NCBI GenBank assembly: GCA_900548455.1
Contig: URKQ01000014.1
Location: 1-64,000, forward strand
Reading direction: 5' to 3'
From: an uncultured Clostridium sp.
Lineage (GTDB): Bacteria; Bacillota; Clostridia; Clostridiales; Clostridiaceae
DNA length: 64,000 nt
The notes under the pieces: model-generated
What the model saw: only the letters and a program-made list of their open reading frames with translations
Told to the model about the DNA's origin: nothing
The model's database searches: none
Shown: piece after piece, positions 8,270 to 17,000 of the stretch
Layout: each line of letters begins with the position of its first letter
Position numbering within the stretch: position 1 is the first letter of the stretch
Program-made: the position numbers and the translations under genes

Positions 8270-9277
8270 CTATTTATTTAATTCTTTAAATTGAGCTATC
8301 ATTTCTGGAAGTACTTTAGCATAATCCCCAACTAAAGCTACGTCTGCAACCTTCATTATAGGTGCATCCGCATCCTTATTAATAGCTATAATAAATTCTG
8401 AATCTTGCATTCCTGCTAAGTGTTGAATAGCTCCTGAAATACCACAAGCTATGTAGATATTAGGTCTTACAGTCTTACCTGTTTGTCCTACTTGGAAAGC
8501 TTTTTCAATCCATCCACTATCAACTGCAGCTCTTGAACCTGTTACAAGTCCACCCATTTCATCAGCAAGCTCTCTAAGTAAAGTAAAGTTTTCCTTTGAA
8601 CCTACTCCTCTACCTCCAGATACTAATATTTTAGCTTCTGTTATATCAGCCATCTCTTTTACAGATTTAACTACTTCTATAACTTTAGTTCTAATATCAC
8701 TATCTGCTAACTGTACATTAAACTTTTCAACTTGTACATTAGCTCCTGTAGCTTTATTACCTTTTTCAAAAACTCCTGGTCTTACTGTAGACATTTGTGG
8801 TCTATTATTTCCGCACATAATAGTTGCCATTAAGTTTCCACCAAAAGCAGGTCTTGTCATAAGAAGATTTTTAGTTTCTTCATCTATTGCAAGTCCTGTA
8901 CAGTCAGCAGTAAGTCCTGTCTCTAGTCTTGCTGCTACTCTAGGACCTAAGTCTCTTCCTATAAATGTTGCTCCAATAAATAATATTTCTGGCTTTTTAG
9001 CATTTACTGCATCTACTATAACTTTTGCATATCCATCAGTAGTATAATGAGTTAATTTCTCATGGTCACATACTAAAACCTTATCTGCACCATAAGCACC
9101 AAGTTCTTTTGTCATTTCATCTATATTGTCATGACCTAATAATAAAGCTGTTAATTCTACACCTAAATCATTAGCTATTTCTCTACCTTTTCCAAGTAAT
9201 TCTAATGCTACTTTTTGTAGTTTTCCGTCTCTTTGCTCTGCAAAGACCCATACACCTTTATAATCTGCTATATTCAT
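8270..9277 (-). CDS. etfA: Electron transfer flavoprotein, alpha subunit
   Basis: This 335-residue EtfA partners EtfB and butyryl-CoA dehydrogenase. In clostridia the Bcd-EtfAB complex couples crotonyl-CoA reduction by NADH to ferredoxin reduction. The C-terminal FAD-binding half is clear: VSGGRGVGSKENF, then GQTGKTVRPNIYIACGISGAIQHLAGMQDS and the INKDADAPIMKVADV segment. There is no N-terminal ferredoxin extension, as expected for the Bcd-associated form. It is 21 bp behind etfB. Confidence 0.98.
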   Translation of the reverse strand: MNIADYKGVWVFAEQRDGKLQKVALELLGKGREIANDLGVELTALLLGHDNIDEMTKELGAYGADKVLVCDHEKLTHYTTDGYAKVIVDAVNAKKPEILFIGATFIGRDLGPRVAARLETGLTADCTGLAIDEETKNLLMTRPAFGGNLMATIMCGNNRPQMSTVRPGVFEKGNKATGANVQVEKFNVQLADSDIRTKVIEVVKSVKEMADITEAKILVSGGRGVGSKENFTLLRELADEMGGLVTGSRAAVDSGWIEKAFQVGQTGKTVRPNIYIACGISGAIQHLAGMQDSEFIIAINKDADAPIMKVADVALVGDYAKVLPEMIAQFKELNK

Positions 9278-9298
9278 GGTTATTTCCCCCTTTATATC

Positions 9299-10084
9299 TT
9301 AGATGAAGTGTTTCTCTTTTAGTTTTGAAAGAGCAATTGAAGCTGCTTCCTTTGGTGCTACATTAAATAATTCACCTTGGCCCTTAGCTTCCTTAGTCAT
9401 TGACTTTTTAACCTTTGTTGGTGATCCAGCCAATCCTAATCTATTTACATCTACATCCATGTCTGCTACTGTCCAAACTTTTACTTCTTTTTCTGCAGCC
9501 ATAGAGAAAATATTTTTAATATTCATATATCTTGGGTCATTTAATGTTTCAATAGCTGTTAAAACAACTGGAGTTTTAACTTCTATATATTCATATCCAT
9601 CTTCCCATGCTCTTCTAACTTTTAAACTTCCATTACCAGTTTCTGAAACTTCTTCAACATAAGTTACTTGAGGAAGTCCTAAATGTTCTGCTATTTCTGG
9701 TCCAACTTGAGCTGTATCTCCATCAATAGCTTGTCTTCCAGCAAATATTACATCATAATCTATCTTTTTAAGTGCTGAAGCTAATGCATAAGAAGTTGCA
9801 AGTGTGTCAGCTCCTGCAAAAGCTCTATCTGTAATTAATATAGCTTCATCAGCTCCCATTGCTAGTGCTTCTTCCAAAGCTACCTTTGCTTGTGGTGGTC
9901 CCATTGATAAAACTGTTACACTATGACCCTTTTCATCTTTAAGTCTTAAAGCTTCTTCTAATGCATTTTTATCGTCTGGATTTATTATTGAAGGAACACC
10001 ATCTCTAATTAGAGTTCCTGTCTTTGGATCTATCTTAACTTCATTAGTATCTGGTACTTGTTTTAAACAAACAACTATATTCAT
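9299..10084 (-). CDS. etfB: Electron transfer flavoprotein, beta subunit
   Basis: A 261-residue EtfB with the family opening MNIVVCLKQVPDTNEVKID, the INPDDKNALEEAL stretch and the nucleotide-binding GRQAIDGDTAQVGPEIAEHLGLPQV motif. In bifurcating ETFs this subunit holds the second FAD that takes electrons from NADH. It lies 12 bp after bcd and just before etfA, in the standard order. Confidence 0.98.
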   Translation of the reverse strand: MNIVVCLKQVPDTNEVKIDPKTGTLIRDGVPSIINPDDKNALEEALRLKDEKGHSVTVLSMGPPQAKVALEEALAMGADEAILITDRAFAGADTLATSYALASALKKIDYDVIFAGRQAIDGDTAQVGPEIAEHLGLPQVTYVEEVSETGNGSLKVRRAWEDGYEYIEVKTPVVLTAIETLNDPRYMNIKNIFSMAAEKEVKVWTVADMDVDVNRLGLAGSPTKVKKSMTKEAKGQGELFNVAPKEAASIALSKLKEKHFI

Positions 10085-10096
10085 CTTTCATACCCC

Positions 10097-11236
10097 CTAC
10101 TTCATTACATGACTAGCTATAACCATTCTTTGAACTTGTGAAGTTCCTTCATATATCTCGGTTATTTTAGCATCTCTCATCATTCTCTCAACTGGATAGT
10201 CCTTAGTATATCCATATCCACCGAATAACTGAACTGCTTTAGTTGTAACTTCCATAGCAACTTCTGCAGCAAATAATTTAGCTCTAGCTGCATCTACTGT
10301 ATAAGGCATGCCATGATCTTTATTATAAGCAGCTTTATATACTAAGTATCTTGCAGCTTCTATTTTAACATCCATATCAGCTACCATCCATTGAAGGCCT
10401 TGGAATCCTGATAAAGATTTACCAAATTGTTTTCTTTCTTTCATATATTCAACTGCTTCTTCCAAAGCACCTTCTGCTATACCTAAAGCTTGAGCTGCTA
10501 TACCAATTCTTCCTCCATCTAGAGTCTTCATAGCTATACCAAAGCCCTTACCTTCTTTTCCTAATAAGTTTTCAGCAGGAACTATACAATTTTCAAATAC
10601 TAATTCTGTAGTTGATGATGCTCTTATTCCTAATTTATCTTCAACTTTACCTACTGAAAAACCTTCGAAATCCTTTTCAACGATGAACGCAGAAATACCC
10701 CTAGTTCCTTTAGACTTATCAGTCATTGCAAAAACTACAAAAGTATCTGCTACTCCACCATTAGTTATAAATATCTTTGAACCATTTAAAACATAATGGT
10801 CTCCTTCTAAAACTGCTGTAGTTTGTTGTCCTGCAGCATCTGTTCCTGCGTTTGGTTCTGTAAGACCAAATGCACCTATTTTATCACCCTTTGCAAGTGG
10901 TGTTAAGTACTTAGCTTTTTGCTCTGGAGTACCAAATTGATCAATAGCTCCAGCTCCTAGTGAAGTATGTGCTGATAATATAACTCCTGTAGTTCCACAA
11001 ACTTTTGATAGTTCTTCTACAGCTAAAACGTAGGATAAATTATCTCCACCGGCTCCACCAAATTCTGTTGAAAATGGAATTCCCATCATGCCGTAACGTC
11101 CCATTTTCTTTACATTTTCCATTGGAAACTCTTCAGTAACATCGATTTCCGCAGCAATAGGTTTTACTTCAGCAAGAGCAAACTCTCTTACCATCTTTTT
11201 TACCATTTCTTGTTCCTTAGTCAATGAAAAATTCAT
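10097..11236 (-). CDS. bcd: Butyryl-CoA dehydrogenase (short-chain acyl-CoA dehydrogenase)
   Basis: This 379-residue flavoprotein reduces crotonyl-CoA to butyryl-CoA. It carries the acyl-CoA dehydrogenase signatures FGLTEPNAGTDAAGQQTTA and the C-terminal GGYGYTKDYPVERMMRDAKITEIYEGTSQVQR, whose YEGT glutamate is the expected catalytic base. The enzyme receives crotonyl-CoA both from Crt and, by inference, from lysine fermentation via Kal. Confidence 0.98.
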   Translation of the reverse strand: MNFSLTKEQEMVKKMVREFALAEVKPIAAEIDVTEEFPMENVKKMGRYGMMGIPFSTEFGGAGGDNLSYVLAVEELSKVCGTTGVILSAHTSLGAGAIDQFGTPEQKAKYLTPLAKGDKIGAFGLTEPNAGTDAAGQQTTAVLEGDHYVLNGSKIFITNGGVADTFVVFAMTDKSKGTRGISAFIVEKDFEGFSVGKVEDKLGIRASSTTELVFENCIVPAENLLGKEGKGFGIAMKTLDGGRIGIAAQALGIAEGALEEAVEYMKERKQFGKSLSGFQGLQWMVADMDVKIEAARYLVYKAAYNKDHGMPYTVDAARAKLFAAEVAMEVTTKAVQLFGGYGYTKDYPVERMMRDAKITEIYEGTSQVQRMVIASHVMK

Positions 11237-11256
11237 TGTAATCCCCCCTATAATAA

Positions 11257-12036
11257 TTATCTGTTTTTGAAAACCTTATCTCTTTTTTCTAAGAAAGCAG
11301 TCATGCCTTCCTTTTGGTCTTCTGTAGCAAAACACATACCAAATGCCTCAGATTCATATTCTAATGCACTTTCAATATCCATTTGTATTCCCATAGTTAT
11401 AGCTTCTTTACATTCACTAACAGCTATTGGAGCATTTTTAGCAATTTTTTCAGCCATAGCTTTTGCTTCACCTAATAAAGCTTCAGGTTCTACAATCTTA
11501 TTTACTAATCCAATTCTATAGGCTTCCTCTGCATTTATCATTGAACAAGTATAGATTAATTCCTTAGCTCTACCTTCTCCAACAATTCTAGCAAGTCTTT
11601 GAGTTCCTCCAAAACCTGGAGTAATTCCTAAACCTGCTTCTGGTTGTGCAAATTTAGCCTTAGAAGAAGCAATTCTAATGTCACAAGCCATGGCAAGTTC
11701 ACAACCGCCACCAAGTGCGAAACCGTTTACGGCAGCGATAACAGGTTTGTTTAATTTTTCTAACTTTCTGAATACTTTGTTTCCAAGTCTTCCAAACTCC
11801 TTACCCTTTTGGGCATTTAGCTGTTGCATTTCAGCAATATCTGCTCCTGCTACAAAGGCCTTTCCTTCGCCTGTAATAATTACAGCATAAATTTCATTAT
11901 CTTCAGCAACCTCTTGGATTCTGCAATCTAACTCCTTAAGTGTTTCTGAATTTAATGCATTTAATGCCTTAGGCCTATTAATTTTAATAAGCGCTACATG
12001 ATTTTCTTTTTCTAAGGTTATGTTCTTGTATTCCAT
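11257..12036 (-). CDS. crt: 3-hydroxybutyryl-CoA dehydratase (crotonase)
   Basis: This enoyl-CoA hydratase family enzyme dehydrates 3-hydroxybutyryl-CoA to crotonyl-CoA. The oxyanion-hole motifs (AFVAGADIAEM and NGFALGGGCELAMACDIR) and both catalytic glutamates (in GGGCELA and QPEAGLGITPG) are seen. The ATG at 12036 (259 aa) follows GGGGGA by seven bases and is preferred to the ATG at 12051. It is the first gene of the butyryl-CoA operon. A Rex-like operator lies about 50 bp upstream. Confidence 0.97.
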   Translation of the reverse strand: MEYKNITLEKENHVALIKINRPKALNALNSETLKELDCRIQEVAEDNEIYAVIITGEGKAFVAGADIAEMQQLNAQKGKEFGRLGNKVFRKLEKLNKPVIAAVNGFALGGGCELAMACDIRIASSKAKFAQPEAGLGITPGFGGTQRLARIVGEGRAKELIYTCSMINAEEAYRIGLVNKIVEPEALLGEAKAMAEKIAKNAPIAVSECKEAITMGIQMDIESALEYESEAFGMCFATEDQKEGMTAFLEKRDKVFKNR

Positions 12037-12080
12037 CTTAAAATCCCCCATGCAATTTTTAAGATTTTCCTCTCACGATT

Positions 12081-12098
12081 TGGTTATTAATTTAACAA
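12081..12098 (-). promoter_or_regulatory. Candidate Rex operator upstream of crt
   Basis: The minus-strand sequence TTGTTAAATTAATAACCA fits the Rex consensus TTGTTAA-N4-TTAACAA, with the first half-site perfect (7/7) and the second 5/7. Rex is encoded immediately upstream and classically represses this operon when NADH/NAD+ is low. Confidence 0.75.
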
Positions 12099-12099
12099 A

Positions 12100-12135
12100 A
12101 TAGTGATTGAGGAATCTCATTACCTCAATCACTAT
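12100..12135 (-). terminator. rex terminator hairpin abutting the crt operator
   Basis: A perfect 13-bp stem (ATAGTGATTGAGG/CCTCAATCACTAT) is followed leftward by TTTTGTT, whose T tract merges directly into the Rex-like operator. It should separate rex from the crt operon while sharing bases with crt control. Confidence 0.75.
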
Positions 12136-12244
12136 TATAGTCTTATTATTGTATTATTTCAACTCAATTAACTTTTTTTTCAATACTATATAAAATATTT
12201 GTAAAGTCGCAAGCTGCATTTTACATTTAATTGCATAATTTGTA

Positions 12245-12895
12245 TTAATATGATGTTTCTTCTAACTCTCTTTCGTTTAATAAATAACTTAGTGTCATTA
12301 AACTTTCACTTAAATGTACATTTTCTACTATTACTTCATCATTAACTTTTAAATCTATAGGAGCAAAATTCCAAATTCCTTTTACACCATTTCTAGTAAC
12401 AATATCAGCTACACCCTGAGCTCTATTTTTAGGTACACATATTATGGCAATATGGATATTCTCTTTTCTTAAGAATTCTTCTACTTCATCCATATCCTTT
12501 ATTTCTATGTCACGTATCTTTAATCCTATTAGTTTTACGTTAACATCAAATATTCCCTTCAAATTAAATGCCATTTTATTAAAACTATTATAATTTGCAA
12601 TAGCCTGCCCTATATTCCCAGCACCAATTATAACAGTGTTATATTCTTTATTTAACCCTAATATAACTGATATTTGATATAACAACTCTTTAACATTATA
12701 TCCATATCCTTGTTGACCAAAATCTCCAAAGCAGTTTAAATCTTGTCTTATTTGAGATGCTGTAAATCCAATTTTTTCACTAAGTTCTTTAGATGATATT
12801 CTATCTACATCATTCTTATCTAACTCTCTTAAATATCTATAATACTTTGGAAGTCTTTTTATTACTGCCATAGAGATTCCTCGTTTTTTATCCAC
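12245..12895 (-). CDS. rex: Redox-sensing transcriptional repressor Rex
   Basis: This NADH/NAD+-sensing repressor has an N-terminal winged helix (PKYYRYLRELDKNDVDRISSKELSEKIGFTASQIRQDLN) and a Rossmann NADH-binding domain (NTVIIGAGNIGQAIANYNSF), and ends with a short swapped helix. At 216 residues it has the normal length. The GTG at 12895 has GAGGAG seven bases upstream. An internal ATG eight codons later (also with AGGA) is a possible alternative. It lies directly upstream of the operon it is predicted to control. Confidence 0.96.
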   Translation of the reverse strand: MDKKRGISMAVIKRLPKYYRYLRELDKNDVDRISSKELSEKIGFTASQIRQDLNCFGDFGQQGYGYNVKELLYQISVILGLNKEYNTVIIGAGNIGQAIANYNSFNKMAFNLKGIFDVNVKLIGLKIRDIEIKDMDEVEEFLRKENIHIAIICVPKNRAQGVADIVTRNGVKGIWNFAPIDLKVNDEVIVENVHLSESLMTLSYLLNERELEETSY

Positions 12896-13348
12896 ATTAC
12901 CACTCCTCTTTAATTATTTTACTTCTTACTATCATTAACTTAATTTTTTATCTAATAGCTAACTACTGTAATATACACCTAATAAATAACGAAATTTTAA
13001 TAAAGAATAACTAACAAACTTTATGCTTACCCTTTATTATACTATATTATTGTAAATTGTTATATGAAAATTTTGTAACGCGTATTGAATTAAATGTAAT
13101 TTCTTCATTTAAAATACATTATTTAATATTATATCTTAATTGTTATTTATTAAACAAGCCTTTTATTACAAAATTTCTTATTTGTTTTTATTATGTCATC
13201 ATAATAAGTTTTAACAATTTCATCGTTTTATATGCTAGTTATATAGTACATTAAACCATGACAAGGAACTACATTCTTTAGCTTAAAGGTAGTTCAACTT
13301 CAATTTTCAATTGTTTCATGATAAAATGCTATTAGGATGGTGATATAA
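12896..13348. other. Divergent rex/abcF intergenic region
   Basis: This 450-bp AT-rich gap must hold the rex promoter (a TATAAT reading leftward lies near 13040) and the abcF leader. An interrupted hairpin (GAACTAC...GTAGTTC enclosing CTTTA/TAAAG) occurs at 13270-13298, 50 bp before abcF, without a clear U tract. No leader peptide of convincing length is seen. Confidence 0.45.
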
Positions 13349-15265
13349 ATGATAGTTTTAAGCTGTAAAGGTATAAGCAAATATTATGGAATAGACTCAA
13401 TTCTGAAAAATGTCACCTTCAATGTAAATGAAGGAGAAAAAATTGGATTAATTGGTCCAAATGGAGCTGGAAAATCTACACTTTTTAAAATATTAACAAA
13501 CCAACTTGATTATGATGACGGAGAGCTTTTTATAGATAAATCTAAAAACCTTGGATATCTTTCCCAAAATCTTTCTTTAAATTTAGAAAACACAATATAT
13601 AATGAAGCACTTACTGTATTTCAAGAAATAATTGATATGGAAGAAAGACTAAAAAAGCTAGCAGATAAAATGAATGAACCCTATGACATTTCTAAAGAAG
13701 ATTATCATAATAAAATAATTAGAGATTATACAACTCTCACTGAAGTATATGAAAATAGAGGTGGCTATACATATAAGGGGGAAATAAGCCGTGTTCTAAA
13801 AGGGTTAGGCTTTAATGAAAATGATTTTGACAAGTCAATTTCTATCCTTAGTGGAGGGCAAAAAACTAGAGTTGCTCTTTGTAAACTACTACTTAGAAAA
13901 CCTGAAGTTCTGCTTTTAGATGAACCTACAAACCATCTAGATCTTGACGCTATAGAGTGGCTTGAAGGATATCTAAAAGAAGTTAAAGGCACTATAGTTT
14001 TAATTTCTCACGATAGATTTTTCTTAGATGCTATTACTGATAAAACTATAGAACTAGTAGACGGGACTGCCTACGTTTATCCTGGAAACTATACATCTTT
14101 CATAGGACTTAAAGAAAAAAATATGGAAGTCATGCAAAAAGCATATGATTTGCAACAAATAGAGATAAAACGACAAGAAGAAATAATTGCAAAATATAAA
14201 TCTTTTAATCGAGAAAAAAGTATACGAGCTGCAGAAAGTCGTCAAAAAGCTTTAGATAAAATAGAAAGAATTGACGCACCACCTAAAGAATCAAAAGCAT
14301 CTCGAATTAAATTTGAAACTAAAATAAAAAGTGGAAATGACGTTCTTTACGTAGAAGATTTAAAAAAGAGTTTTGGTGATAAGTTATTATTTGAAAGTCT
14401 AAATCTAGATATAAAACGAGAAGAAAAGATTGCATTAATTGGTGAAAACGGAAGAGGAAAAACTACATTATTTAGAATAATTATGGATCAAATTTCCCCT
14501 GATACTGGAGTTAAAGTATTAGGTAAGAATGTTTTTGTTGGCTATTATGACCAAGAACAATCAAATTTAGATTCTAACAAAGCTATCATTGACGAAGTAT
14601 GGGATGACTTCCCCGAAATGACCACTACAGAAATTCGCTGTGCATTAGCTGCATTTTTATTCACAGGGGATGACGTATTTAAAAAAATATCCACATTAAG
14701 TGGTGGAGAAAAATGTAGAATTAACCTTTTAAAATTAATGCTTTCAAAATCAAACTTCTTATTATTAGACGAACCTACAAATCACTTAGATATAGTTTCT
14801 CGTGAAGCTCTTGAGGAGGCTATTTTAGGATATGATGGTACAATTCTTTTAATTTCTCATGATAGATATTTCTTAAATAAAATAATTAATAAAATATATG
14901 AATTAAATGAAGATGGCATAAAAGAATATTTAGGCAATTACTCTTACTACATAGAGAAAAAGAAAAACCCTCATAGATTTGAATTAATGGAAGAAAGTTC
15001 AGGCGTTACTAAAACTCAAATTAAGTTAGATAAGAAGAAAAAGAAAGAAGCTGAAAAAGCCGAAAAAGAAAAACTTAAAACAATAAAGTCAATTGAAGAA
15101 AAAATATCTTCTCTAGAAGAATTAATTGAAGATTTTCAAGGTAAGCTTTGTCTGGAAGAAGTTTATTCTAACCCTGAGAAAAGCAAAGAAATTCATAACT
15201 CTATAAAGACTGCAGAAGATGAGTTAGAAAATCTATATATTAAATGGGAAGAATTATCTCAATAA
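13349..15265 (+). CDS. ABC-F family ATP-binding protein (ribosome-associated)
   Basis: A 638-residue soluble protein with two ABC ATPase domains and no membrane segment. The first has Walker A GPNGAGKST (about 36), signature LSGGQKTR and Walker B LLLDEPTNHLD. The second has GENGRGKTT (about 365), LSGGEKCR and LLLDEPTNHLD. The interdomain linker (about 245-310) is charged and helical, and a Lys/Glu-rich coiled coil forms the C-terminus, as in YdiF/Uup-type housekeeping members. ABC-F proteins act on the ribosomal E site. Some confer antibiotic resistance, but nothing here assigns that. The ribosome site is AGGATGGTG. Confidence 0.93.
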   Translation: MIVLSCKGISKYYGIDSILKNVTFNVNEGEKIGLIGPNGAGKSTLFKILTNQLDYDDGELFIDKSKNLGYLSQNLSLNLENTIYNEALTVFQEIIDMEERLKKLADKMNEPYDISKEDYHNKIIRDYTTLTEVYENRGGYTYKGEISRVLKGLGFNENDFDKSISILSGGQKTRVALCKLLLRKPEVLLLDEPTNHLDLDAIEWLEGYLKEVKGTIVLISHDRFFLDAITDKTIELVDGTAYVYPGNYTSFIGLKEKNMEVMQKAYDLQQIEIKRQEEIIAKYKSFNREKSIRAAESRQKALDKIERIDAPPKESKASRIKFETKIKSGNDVLYVEDLKKSFGDKLLFESLNLDIKREEKIALIGENGRGKTTLFRIIMDQISPDTGVKVLGKNVFVGYYDQEQSNLDSNKAIIDEVWDDFPEMTTTEIRCALAAFLFTGDDVFKKISTLSGGEKCRINLLKLMLSKSNFLLLDEPTNHLDIVSREALEEAILGYDGTILLISHDRYFLNKIINKIYELNEDGIKEYLGNYSYYIEKKKNPHRFELMEESSGVTKTQIKLDKKKKKEAEKAEKEKLKTIKSIEEKISSLEELIEDFQGKLCLEEVYSNPEKSKEIHNSIKTAEDELENLYIKWEELSQ

Positions 15266-15300
15266 AAAAAGAGCCTAAGGCTCTTTTTTTATTGAGATAA
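15254..15300. terminator. Bidirectional terminator between abcF and pdxT
   Basis: A 22-bp perfect inverted repeat (15254-15275 and 15279-15300) has a GAGCC/GGCTC core, A7/T7 tracts and a three-base loop. It serves both convergent genes. Its left arm includes the last codons and stop of the ABC-F gene. Confidence 0.95.
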
Positions 15301-15321
15301 GGGTTTATAATCTTAACTCAT

Positions 15322-15894
15322 CTACTTACACATATTATAAAAATATCTGTGCATAGATAGGTCCTCGCTTAATTCTGGGTGAAATGAAGTTACCAACATA
15401 TTTTTTTCTCTACACGCAACTATATTATTATCAATAGTGCACAATACTTCTACTTCTTCACCAACACTTTCAACATATGGTGCTCTAATAAATACTAAAG
15501 GAATTTTTTTATCACTCACACTTTTTACAACATCTTCTGTTATAAAACTATCTAGTTGAGAACCATAAGCATTTCTCTTAACAACTATGTCCATTAAACC
15601 TAAATGAATATAATTGCAATCCAAGATTTTTTTAGCCAATAAAATCATTCCCGCACAGGTTCCCCATACTGGCATTCCTGATACTATCTTTTTTTTCAAG
15701 GTTTCCATTATATTAAGGTCTACCAATAATTTACCAATAGCTGTACTTTCGCCTCCTGGCAGAATAATTCCTTGTATATTTTCTAAGTCTTCTACATTTT
15801 TAACTCTTAATGCTGTAGCTCCATCTATTTCATTAACTTTATCAACATGTTCAATAACTGCTCCCTGTAAATCCAATACCCCTATGGTTACCAT
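15322..15894 (-). CDS. pdxT: Pyridoxal 5'-phosphate synthase glutaminase subunit
   Basis: PdxT supplies ammonia from glutamine to PdxS in the DXP-independent PLP pathway. The class I amidotransferase triad is present: GLN-type nucleophile in WGTCAGMILLA, and His/Glu in SFHPELSED near the C-terminus. The oxyanion segment LPGGESTAIGKL is typical. The start at 15894 gives MVTIGVLDLQGA, matching the family. An in-frame ATG at 15906, overlapping the end of pdxS, has no room for a ribosome site. It is coupled to pdxS. Confidence 0.96.
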   Translation of the reverse strand: MVTIGVLDLQGAVIEHVDKVNEIDGATALRVKNVEDLENIQGIILPGGESTAIGKLLVDLNIMETLKKKIVSGMPVWGTCAGMILLAKKILDCNYIHLGLMDIVVKRNAYGSQLDSFITEDVVKSVSDKKIPLVFIRAPYVESVGEEVEVLCTIDNNIVACREKNMLVTSFHPELSEDLSMHRYFYNMCK

Positions 15895-15899
15895 ACCAT

Positions 15900-16778
15900 T
15901 TACCATCCTCTTGTAGCATATTGTTTACTTTCAGGTAGCTCTCTAGTATTTATACTTTGCATAGCCTCCCCTAAACCTTCTGAAACCTCTGCTAAAACTT
16001 CTGGATTATTATAATTTGTAACAGCCTTAACTATTGCTCTTGCTCTTTCCTCTGGATTTTCTGACTTAAATATGCCTGATCCAACAAATACTCCATCACT
16101 TCCTAACTGCATCATTAAAGCAGCATCCGCTGGTGTTGCAACCCCACCTGCTGCAAAATTAACAACAGGAAGTTTTCCATTTTCATGAACATATAAAACT
16201 AAATCATATGGTGCACCCATTTCTTTAGCTATAGTCATCAATTCCTCTTTAGGCATATTTTGAACCTTTCTAATTTCACTCATCATAGTTCTCATATGTC
16301 TAACAGCTTCTACAACATCCCCTGTTCCAGCTTCTCCCTTAGTTCTTATCATAGATGCACCTTCACCTATTCTTCTTAGTGCTTCACCTAAATTTCTAGC
16401 TCCACAAACAAAAGGCACATTAAATTTTTCTTTATCTATATGATACATGTCATCAGCTGGAGTTAATACTTCACTTTCATCTATATAATCTATTTTTAAT
16501 GATTCAAGAATTTGCGCCTCAACAAAATGTCCTATTCTAACTTTTGCCATTACTGGTATAGAAACAGCTTCTTGTATTTCTTTTATCATCTTCGGATCTG
16601 ACATTCTTGCAACTCCGCCCTGTTTTCTAATATCTGATGGTACTCTCTCTAATGCCATTACTGCTACTGCCCCTGCTGCTTCAGCTATTTTAGCTTCTTC
16701 AGCATTAACAACATCCATAATTACGCCACCCTTTAACATCTGAGCTAAATTCTTATTTAATCCATATCCTTCATTCAT
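15900..16778 (-). CDS. pdxS: Pyridoxal 5'-phosphate synthase lyase subunit
   Basis: PdxS condenses ribose 5-phosphate, glyceraldehyde 3-phosphate and ammonia to PLP. The (beta/alpha)8 barrel motifs LNKNLAQMLKGGVIMDVVNAE, PVMAKVRIGHF (active-site lysine) and GEAGTGDVVEAVRHMR are intact. The start at 16778 follows GGGGGAAA and gives 292 residues. The frame is open back to 16829, but the extra residues are not family-like. PLP is needed by KamA and KamDE encoded nearby, though no regulatory link is visible. Confidence 0.97.
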   Translation of the reverse strand: MNEGYGLNKNLAQMLKGGVIMDVVNAEEAKIAEAAGAVAVMALERVPSDIRKQGGVARMSDPKMIKEIQEAVSIPVMAKVRIGHFVEAQILESLKIDYIDESEVLTPADDMYHIDKEKFNVPFVCGARNLGEALRRIGEGASMIRTKGEAGTGDVVEAVRHMRTMMSEIRKVQNMPKEELMTIAKEMGAPYDLVLYVHENGKLPVVNFAAGGVATPADAALMMQLGSDGVFVGSGIFKSENPEERARAIVKAVTNYNNPEVLAEVSEGLGEAMQSINTRELPESKQYATRGW

Positions 16779-17000
16779 TTTTATTTCCCCCATAATCACT
16801 TTTATTATTGTATTCATATCACGATACAATTATCTCATAATAAATACAATTTTTCAATACAATTTCAAATTTTAATTATTTTTGTATAATTGTACCCATA
16901 CATTCTTTTGTAAAATCTAGTAGTTATTTATCGATTGTTTTATGGAAATAAAATGAAACTTTTTAATATATTATTAGTATAAAATATAGGGAGTGGTTCT

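Noticed and set aside
13057..13254. Open frame of 65 codons upstream of the ABC-F gene
   Set aside because: Ile/Tyr/Leu-rich translation of AT-rich intergenic DNA, with no ribosome site and no family-like sequence.
13265..13298. Hairpin in the abcF leader as an antibiotic attenuator
   Set aside because: No U tract follows and the nearby ATGs open only 3-4 codon frames, so an attenuator cannot be supported.
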